Assembly: GCA_039707465.1 (NCBI GenBank)
Contig: CM077648.1
Coordinates: 74,828,119 to 74,892,118 of the forward strand
Direction of reading: 5' to 3'
DNA: 64,000 nucleotides
Origin: Rhabdophis nuchalis
Taxonomy: Eukaryota > Chordata > Lepidosauria > Squamata > Natricidae
The translations under genes and the position numbers were made by a program. Positions 57,403-64,000 of the stretch are shown here, one piece after another. Below the pieces are notes generated by a model. It worked only from the letters and a program-made list of their open reading frames with translations, was not told the origin of the DNA and ran no database searches. Numbering within the stretch: position 1 is the stretch's first letter; every line of letters begins with the position of its first letter.

Positions 57403-60400
57403 CGCCAGGTCCGTGGTCAACAAAGCCCCCCTCATGCATGACCTTGTGTCAGAGGGGGAGCCGGACCTGGTGGGAATTGCGGAGACCTGGCTGGGCCACG
57501 AGGGAGGACTCCCCCTCGTTGAAATGTGCCCGCCAGGTTACCGCGCTTTTCATCAGCCCCGGGCCCTAGGCAGGGGTGGAGGGGTAGCGGTTATTGTTAG
57601 GGAAGGTCTTGAGCCGAGAGAGACCATTGTGCCACAGACCACCGGCTGTGAGTCCCTCTGCGTGAAGTGGGGCCTAGGGAGGCAGTTGGGCTTGCTGGTT
57701 GTATACCTGGCTCCCCGCTATGTAACAGCAGCCCTGCCCGAGCTCCTTGAGGTGATCGCTACGATGGCAATTGAGACCCCCAGACTGGTAGTCATGGGGG
57801 ACTTCAATCTGCCATTGGTGGGCGAATCATCAGAGGTAGCTTGGGAGATCATGGCTTCCATGACGGCCATGGACCTGACCCAATTAATTCAGGGTCCCAC
57901 ACACGAGGGTGGACACACGCCGGATCTAATCTTTGTCTCTGGCCAATGGAAGAGTGATCTGGGTATAGGGGATATAGTCATCACACCCGTCATGGTCAGA
58001 TCACTCACTTCTCCGGCTCGACTTTCCAATCGTTACACCCCACCGCGGGGAGGCGGAACCTGAGTCACCTATATGGTTCCGCCCCAGGCGCCTGATGGAC
58101 CCTGATAGGTTCCAGACGGCGCTTGGGCCACTTCCTGTATGCCTGACCCGTGCCCCGATGGAGGACCTCATGGCCGCATGGAATACTGCGGCCACGGGAG
58201 CCTTGGATCGGGTCGCGCCCTTGCGGCCTCTCTTGCGGCGGCGAGCCACCCTGGCTCCTTGGTTCACCGAGGAGCTAAGGGTGATGAAACGCCACAACAG
58301 ATGCCTAGAGAGGAGATGGAGATCTACTCGGTCTGAATCTGACCGAACACAGGTGAGAGCCCATTTACGGACTTACCTTGTGGCGCTGAGAGTGGCCAAA
58401 CGTCATCACTGTGCCACTCTCATAGCATCCGCAGATTACTGCCCTGCCGCCCTGTTTAGGGTGACCCGCTCCCTCCTTCAACAGAGGGTGCGGGAAACCC
58501 CATTACAGGGTAGAGCAGAGGAATTTGGGATTTATCTGCAGGATAAAATCGCTCAGATTCAGAGCGAGTTAGTCTCCATCAATAGCCCAGTGGGATCCCC
58601 GGAGGCAGGTCTTGAGACAGTTTGCTGGGAAGAGTTTGACTTTGTTACTTCCGATGATATGGACAGGTTACGTGGGCGACTGCGGGTCACCACATGTTTA
58701 TTGGACCCGTGTCCCTCCTGGCTTGTACTGGCATCCTGGGAGGCGACACGAGGCTGGCTCCAGGAGGTTGTCAACGCTTCTCTGAGTGAGGGTTTCTTGC
58801 CCGCCTCCCTTAAAGAGGCTATGGTGAGACCCCTCCTGAAGAAGCCCTCTCTGGACCCAGCATTATTGGTTAACTACCGTCCGGTCTCCAACCTTCCCTT
58901 CCTGTAGGTTGTAGAGAGTGTGGTGGCACAACAGTTTCCCCGTCACCTGGAGGAAGTTGATTATCTGGACCCGCGCCAGTCCGGCTTCCGGCCAGGGCAC
59001 AGCACCGAGACGGCATTGGTCGCGTTGGTAGATGATCTCTGGAGGGCCAGAGATGGGGGTTGTTCCTCCATCCTGGTCCTATTAGACCTCTCAGCGGCTT
59101 TTGATACCATCAACCATGGTATCCTATTGCATCGGCTGGAGGGGTTGGGGGTGAGGGGCACCGTACTGTGGTGGTTCTCCTCCTACCTCTCCGGTCGATC
59201 GCAATTTGTGTTAACAGGAGAGCAGAGGTCGACCTCGAGACCCCTCACATGTGGGGTGCCTCAGGGGTCGGTCCTCTCGCCTCTCCTGTTTAACACATAT
59301 ATGAAGCCGCTGGGCGAGATCATCCGTGGTTTTGGGGTAGAGTATCATCTCTACGCTGACGACACGCAGCTGTATATATCTACCCCAAACCACCCCAACG
59401 ATGCCGTAGCGGTGATGTGCCAGTGCCTTGAAGCCGTGCGGGCCTGGATGGGAAGTAACAGACTCAGACTCAACCCGTCCAAGACCGAGTGGCTGTGGTT
59501 CCCGGCATCCCGGTACAACCAGTTGACTCCATCACTGGCCATAGGGGACGAACATCTTACCCCTGTGGATGGGGGGCGCAACTTGGGCGTCCTCCTGGAT
59601 ACCCGGCTGTCCATGGAAGATCAAGTGACAGCCGTGGCCAGGAGGGCGTTTTACCAGTTGCGCCCCCTATTGGATCGGGATGCCCTTTGCACAGTCACTC
59701 ATGCCCTCATGACATCCCGACTGGACTACTGTAATTCTCTCTACATAGGGCTCCCCTTGAGGTGCACCCGAAGACTTCAGCTTGTCCAGAATGCAGCCGC
59801 GCGAGCAATAATGGGAGCCTCAAGGTTTACCCACATAACACCGCTCTTGCGCGAGCTGCACTGGCTACCTGTCGTCTTTCGGGTGCGCTTCAAGGTGTTA
59901 TCATCTTTAAAGCGCTCCATGGCACGGGGCCTAGTTATCTGCGGGATCAGATCCTGCCCCATACATCCCTGCAGCCGATTCGCTCCCACAGAGAGGGACT
60001 TCTCCGGGTGCCGTCCACTAGGCTATGCCAGCGGGCGACGCCCAGGGGAAGGGCCTTCTCTGTGGCGGGCCCAGCCCTCTGGAACAACCTTCCCCCCGAA
60101 ATTAGAACAACTACGGACCTCCGTCAAAAACTGAAAACATACTTTTTCTGCTTGGCCGGCCTAGGTTAGTCTTCCATCCTTTAATAGGGCTTAGGGGATT
60201 TTAGTTAATTTTAAAATTGGGGATTTTAGCGCAGGGATAATCATTGTTTAATTTGCCTTTTATTAATCTATTTATGTATATTTATTGGTATTTTTAATTT
60301 CCCTGTGCACCGCTTCGAGTCCCTTGGGGAGAGGAAGCGGTCTATAAATAAATTTTTTTATTATTATTCTTATTCTTATTCTTATTCTTATTCTTATCAT

Positions 60401-60440
60401 TATCATTATCATTATCATTATCATTATCATTATCATTATC

Positions 60441-60496
<56 letters not shown>

Positions 60497-60497
60497 C
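57403..60497 (+). mobile_element. Long L2-clade LINE inserted in the CTAC minisatellite
   Basis: It starts GCCAGGTCCGTGGTCAACAA, the first conserved bases of the endonuclease region. It runs through EN and RT to the 3' hairpin CCGCTTCGAGTCCCTTGGGG...GAAGCGGTCTATAAATAA near 60350. The tail is (TTATTC)n, (ATTATC)n and (TTA)n to 60497. Array sequence continues on both sides. Confidence 0.88.
57413..60168 (+). pseudogene. L2 ORF2, lightly damaged
   Basis: The first frame (to 58063) holds the endonuclease: LVGIAETWLGHEGGLPLVEM, RGGGVAVIVREGLEPRE, VMGDFNLPLVG. A frameshift just before SDHS breaks it. From 58095 to 60134 one frame carries the [87 protein letters not shown] single stop (TAG, 58905-58907) replaces residues between SNLPFL and VVESV. 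A last frameshift near 59900 follows loss of a few bases in KVLIIIFKAL. Only three evident lesions in 2.7 kb: a fairly recent copy. Confidence 0.87.
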
Positions 60498-60848
60498 TAC
60501 CTACCTGCCTACCTACTATATTTCTCCCTCTCTGTCTATCCCTCTACCCACCTACCTACTGTATTTCTCCCTCTCTGTCTATCCCTCTACTTACCTACCT
60601 ATTGTATTTCTTGCTTTCTCCCTCTATCTACCTACCTACCTACCTACTGTATTGCCCCCTCTCTATCCCTCTACCTACCTACCTACTGTATTGCTCCCTT
60701 TTTCTCTATTCCTCTACCTACCTACCTACCGTATTTCTCGCTATCTATCTATACACCTACCTACCTACCTACGGTATTTCTCCCTCTCTGTCTATCCCTC
60801 TACTTACCTACCTATTGTATTTCTTGCTTTCTCCCTCTATCTACCTAT

Positions 60849-60895
<47 letters not shown>

Positions 60896-61258
60896 TTTTA
60901 TCAAATTTATACCCCGCCCTTCTCCTTGTTAGGACCCAGGGCGGGTCCTATACACCTACCTACCTACCTACCTACCTACCTACCTACCTACCTACCTACT
61001 GTATTTCTCCCTCTCTATCTATCCCCCTATCTACCCACCTGCCTACCTACTGTATTTCTCCCTCTCTGTCTATCCCTCTACCTACCTATCTATTGTATTT
61101 CTCCCTATCTATCTATCCATCCCCCTACCTACGTACCTACCTACCTACCTACCACATTTCTCCCTATCTATCCACCTACCTACCTACCTACTATATTTCT
61201 TCCTTTCTCCCTCTACCTACCTACCTACCTACCTACCTACCTACCTACCTACCTACTG
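60498..61258. repeat. CTAC-rich minisatellite, right part
   Basis: About 15-20 irregular units of (CTAC)n plus TGTATTTCTCCCTCTCTATC-type sequence, with a CTAC run at 60954-61000. An L2 3' terminus (minus strand) lies inside at 60848-60952. The long Leu/Tyr/Pro/Ser-rich frames across it are artefacts. Confidence 0.85.
60848..60952 (-). repeat. L2 LINE 3' terminus with (TTTA)n tail
   Basis: (TTTA)n at 60848-60898, then TTTATACCCCGCCCTTCTCC and CCCAGGGCGGG, the minus-strand L2 hairpin. Confidence 0.7.
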
Positions 61259-61262
61259 TGTT

Positions 61263-61324
<62 letters not shown>

Positions 61325-61430
61325 TTCCTTTTTCTTTCTTTCCTTCTTTCTTTCTTTCTTTGTATCTATCTATCTATCTATCCACCTACCTACCTATCTA
61401 CCTACCTACCTTATTTCTCCCTCTCTATCT
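61259..61430. repeat. (TTTC)n microsatellite and end of the CTAC array
   Basis: About 17 TTTC units (61261-61325), then CTTTC/GTATC/CTAC-type repeats. Confidence 0.9.
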
Positions 61431-61431
61431 A

Positions 61432-62110
61432 TCCCTTGGGGGTCATCTAGTCCAACTCCCTGCCTAGGCAGGAAGCCCTATACCCATGATGGCGAACCTA
61501 TGGCATGGGTGCCACAGGTGGCACACGGAACCATTTCTTAGGCCAAGCGAGGCATTGCCCTGTCAGCTTCAGTGTGTATGTGTGCCCTGGCCAGCTGATT
61601 TAGGCCTTCTTTTGAGGCTGGTTTTTGCCCTCTGGAGGTGGGGGAAGGCTGTTTTCACCCTTCCCAGGCTCCTATAAAGCCTCTGGAGCCTGGGGATGAC
61701 GTAAAAAGCATGCCAAATGCAGGGGGTCATGCACATAGCATTATGGATGTGGCACACCTGTGCACATCACCCCTGCACTCCCCCTGCTTTTGGCACACAA
61801 GCCAAAAAAGGTTAGCCATCACTCTCTAAACCATTTCAGACAAATGGCTATCCAACATCTTCTTGAAGACTTCCAGTGTTGGGGCATTCACAACTTCTGG
61901 AGGCAAGCTGTTCCACTGATTAATTGTTCTAACTGTCAGGAAATTTCTCCTCAGTTCTAAGTTGCTTCTCTCCTTGATTAGTTTCCACCCATTGCTTCTT
62001 GTTCTGCCCTCAGGTGCTTTGGAGAATAGCTTGACTCCCTCTTCTTTGTGGCAACCCGAGATATTGGAACACTGCTATCATGTCTCCCCTAGTCCCTCTT
62101 TTATTAAACT
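61432..62110 (-). mobile_element. CR1 LINE 3' fragment, split by a hAT element
   Basis: The left piece (61432-61486) is the CR1 end: GGTCATCTAGTCCAACTCCC on +. The right piece (61832-62110) is the antisense C-terminal domain; on the minus strand it encodes an ESHLSEMV-like end, LRRNFLTVRTINQWNSLPP and GGRTRSNGWKLIKERSNLEL. Interrupted at about 61487-61831. Confidence 0.8.
61487..61831. mobile_element. hAT-like element, GATGGCGAACCTA family
   Basis: It runs from CATGATGGCGAACCTATGGC to AAAGGTTAGCCATCACT, roughly inverted ends, inside a CR1 copy. The 8-bp flanks (CCCTATAC / CTCTAAAC) are similar but not identical. Same family as 24787. Confidence 0.65.
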
Positions 62111-62451
62111 GTATTTGCTGTCAGATGGGTGGTTCTTTGTTACAGTTTGGTTCAGTTCGTATTAAACAGTTTAAAGCAGCTCCCTGCCTCTGTGTTTTTA
62201 CCTCAGAGAACAGTCTTGAGCAGTATTTCTCCCCCCCTCTCTCTCTGGGCCCAGTGCCTTTTTGGCCCTAAGAGGCCACCATATGACAGTTGAAAAGCAG
62301 TTTGATGGGCGTGGCTACAGGGAAGTAAAAATATTTTTCAGTGGGTACGTTTTACATGCGTGTAGCTTGCACACGATACACGTGTGCTAGGCACAAAATG
62401 AGTAGCTATTCTATTATCGGAAGTCCTTGGCTACATTGTGTCAAAATTTGA
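62111..62451. other. LGR5 intron 16, no recognised feature
   Basis: No repeat named. A CT run lies at 62229-62248. Confidence 0.45.
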
Positions 62452-64000
62452 GACTTCCGGTATCCGGCTCCAGCGGAGACGGGCGAGCCTAGGGCTCGCT
62501 CGCCGCTTTGTTGCCTTTTCTGCCCCCCCACGGGGGCGAAACTCTCCGGTTACCGGAGGTTTCCCGTAGGGTCGGCTCAGAGGGAGCGTCCCTCGTCACG
62601 GCGGTGGGGAGGGCGCTCCTCTCTGCGACCTAGGTGGAGAGGAACATGCTAGCGGGGGTTTTTTCCTTCTCCAACGGCTGTCGGTGCCATTCGCTTTAAT
62701 GGAGAGGGCTGAACGGAGAGATCGGGCGGATCGCCGAGGCTTCAGCTGCGAGGGAGAGTGAGTTTAAAAGAACACCTTTTTTTTTCCTTGCTGTCAGCCA
62801 GGCTGAACGGACTGGGAGGGGGGTGTTTATTTCTAAAAAAAAAACCCTCGGATTTAAGCGGCACGTTAAAATGGCTTCTCTGCAAAGAGAAAGTGGAAAC
62901 TTTCACTCCGGACTGTCTTTAACAAGGGAAAGTGAAATGTGATTCTTTGCAACATTGTTTCTAGGTCTGGCTGGTTTTAAAAAAAATTCTTATTTTGCTA
63001 CTCTCTCCCTCTGGCTCTGAGATGGGCGGTGGAAGTGGCTTCTCTTTGTCCCTGCCTGACTATTTCAACTAAGGAAAATTTCCAGCGTCTCTTTGAAAGC
63101 AGGACTCTCTCTGGATTTTTGAAAAAAAAAATTTTTTTTTGATGGATTTGTGACTTCTTCTCTGGAATACCTTCGTTACTACTATTTGCTGACCTGGGAA
63201 ATTGTGTCTCTTTTGGTTTCTGAATTGTTTGCAACTTCACAGCCCTGAATTGAACTGAGCTCCTGGTTTGCCCCACCAGCCCCACCCGGAAAACGCCATC
63301 TTGGTGGCAGTGACTCTAACTTTTAACCATGGCACAAGAAGCAGCACTTGTAAATTTGGAACAAAGGATGGCTTCTCTTGAAACCTCTATGCTAACTTTG
63401 ATATCAGAAATAAAGGCCCAGAGGGCTGAAAATATTATCTTCAAGAAGGAGTTGTTGGATACAAGAAGACAAGTGCTGGATAACACACAGAAGAATAAAG
63501 AACTGGAAGGGGGGTTGGAGGGGGCTAAGGGGGAAATTAAAAATGTTATTAATGAGGTTGTGGAAATATATGGGCATGTGTCTAGGATGGATATGGAAAG
63601 AATGACATATTTTTTGAGATTTCAAAATGTTTCTGAGGAATCTGGTGAATGCCTCCCTGATCTTATGAGTACAATTTTAGCAGACTATTTACAAAAACCT
63701 AAGGATGAGATCAGGGGGGACATTGACCTAGCCTACAGAATTAACTCAGCATATGCCAGGATAAATGAAGTGCCTAGAGAGATACATGTGAAATTTGTTA
63801 GAAGGTCAACCAGAGAGGAAATCCTGAAAGCGCAGAGAGAGAAACCTTTAACTTATCAACGAAAAACGGTCACTATCTTGAAGCAGATCCCTAGAAAAAT
63901 TAGAGATTTAAGAAAGAAATTTTCCTTCTTGTCTAAAACCTTGTTTGATCACGGGATTTGGTTCAAGTGGATGACGCCTGAAGGGATGCTGGTGTTCTGG
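62452..64000 (+). mobile_element. Second L1/HAL1-like element, 5' part, cut by the window end
   Basis: It starts GACTTCCGG, as the element at 6528-8511 does on its own strand. The GC-rich leader (62452-63328, 877 bp) shares GCTCGCTCGCCGCTTTGTT-type blocks and CCCCCCCACGGGGGCG. ORF1 follows and is open to the last base. Whether ORF2 follows cannot be seen. Confidence 0.85.
63329..64000 (+). CDS. L1 ORF1p-like protein, N-terminal 224 codons (runs off the window)
   Basis: Opens at 63329 with MAQEAALVNLEQRMASLETS and stays in frame for exactly 224 codons to the window end. Order: coiled coil (residues 1 to about 85), RRM-like domain (MERMTYFLRFQNVSEESGE), then the C-terminal domain (IHVKFVRRSTREEILKAQ, VTILKQIPRKIRDLRKKFSF, GIWFKWMTPEGMLVFW). 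It parallels the intact protein at 6810-7658 almost residue for residue, including the start, which supports this start codon. Role as for that copy: RNA-binding chaperone of the retrotransposon. Both copies being open suggests recent activity of the lineage. Confidence 0.88.
   Translation, partial: MAQEAALVNLEQRMASLETSMLTLISEIKAQRAENIIFKKELLDTRRQVLDNTQKNKELEGGLEGAKGEIKNVINEVVEIYGHVSRMDMERMTYFLRFQNVSEESGECLPDLMSTILADYLQKPKDEIRGDIDLAYRINSAYARINEVPREIHVKFVRRSTREEILKAQREKPLTYQRKTVTILKQIPRKIRDLRKKFSFLSKTLFDHGIWFKWMTPEGMLVFW

Noticed and set aside
60305..61467. Leu/Tyr/Pro-rich ORFs of 381 and 271 codons
   Set aside because: Translations of CTAC, TTTC and ATTATC tandem repeats.
56737..64000. LGR5 exon 17 or 18
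   Set aside because: Searched for an acidic hinge segment and 7TM sequence on the + strand; only repeats and AT-rich intron were found.

Overview
The window is vertebrate nuclear DNA, almost certainly from a squamate reptile and most likely an advanced snake. It carries spliced exons with GT-AG introns. The repeats are those of a squamate genome: L2-clade LINEs with the GGGCGGTATATAAAT-type 3' hairpin, CR1 LINEs, Sauria-type tRNA SINEs, an L1 lineage with its own ORF1, hAT and Tc1/mariner DNA transposons, and abundant tetra- and pentanucleotide microsatellites including an (ATTCT)n tract, which is the AATAG motif typical of snakes.

The one host gene is LGR5, the leucine-rich-repeat G-protein-coupled receptor for R-spondins, on the + strand. 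Fifteen coding exons (2-16 by comparison with the vertebrate gene) lie between 9575 and 56736. All have canonical splice sites, and 14 of the 15 begin and end inside a leucine codon or its equivalent (phase 2), so each intron falls at an LRR boundary. They encode about 446 codons with no stop: LRR1 to the last LRR and the start of the Cys-rich hinge. Exon 1 (signal peptide, N-cap) must lie left of the window and exons 17-18 (end of hinge, seven-TM domain, tail) right of it. Everything else is intron filled with repeats.

Layout. 1-9574 (intron 1): a GC-rich hairpin repeat, a Tc1-like transposon with a Ty1/copia fragment inside its transposase, and a complete ORF1-only L1 (HAL1-like) element flanked by a perfect 20-bp target duplication. 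9575-33134 (exons 2-4 and introns): two hammerhead-ribozyme motifs (13261-13294 minus, 19468-19514 plus), several 5'-truncated L2 copies, CR1, an L1 ORF2 tail, and a 999-bp LTR mini-element at 31414-32412. 33135-51165 (exons 5-15): denser exons with hAT MITEs, L2 ends and a 5S-like SINE. 51166-56736: intron 15 with a nearly complete L2, then exon 16. 56737-64000: a second long L2 inside a CTAC-rich minisatellite, CR1 broken by a hAT element, and the 5' part of a second L1/HAL1-like element whose ORF1 is open to the window edge.

The most interesting non-genic signals are the complete hammerhead fold at 19468-19514, the ORF1-only L1 lineage, the LTR mini-element that keeps only the tail of a gypsy-like pol, and the nested copia-in-Tc1 insertion. 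All functional statements are inferred from sequence by eye; no alignment or search was run.
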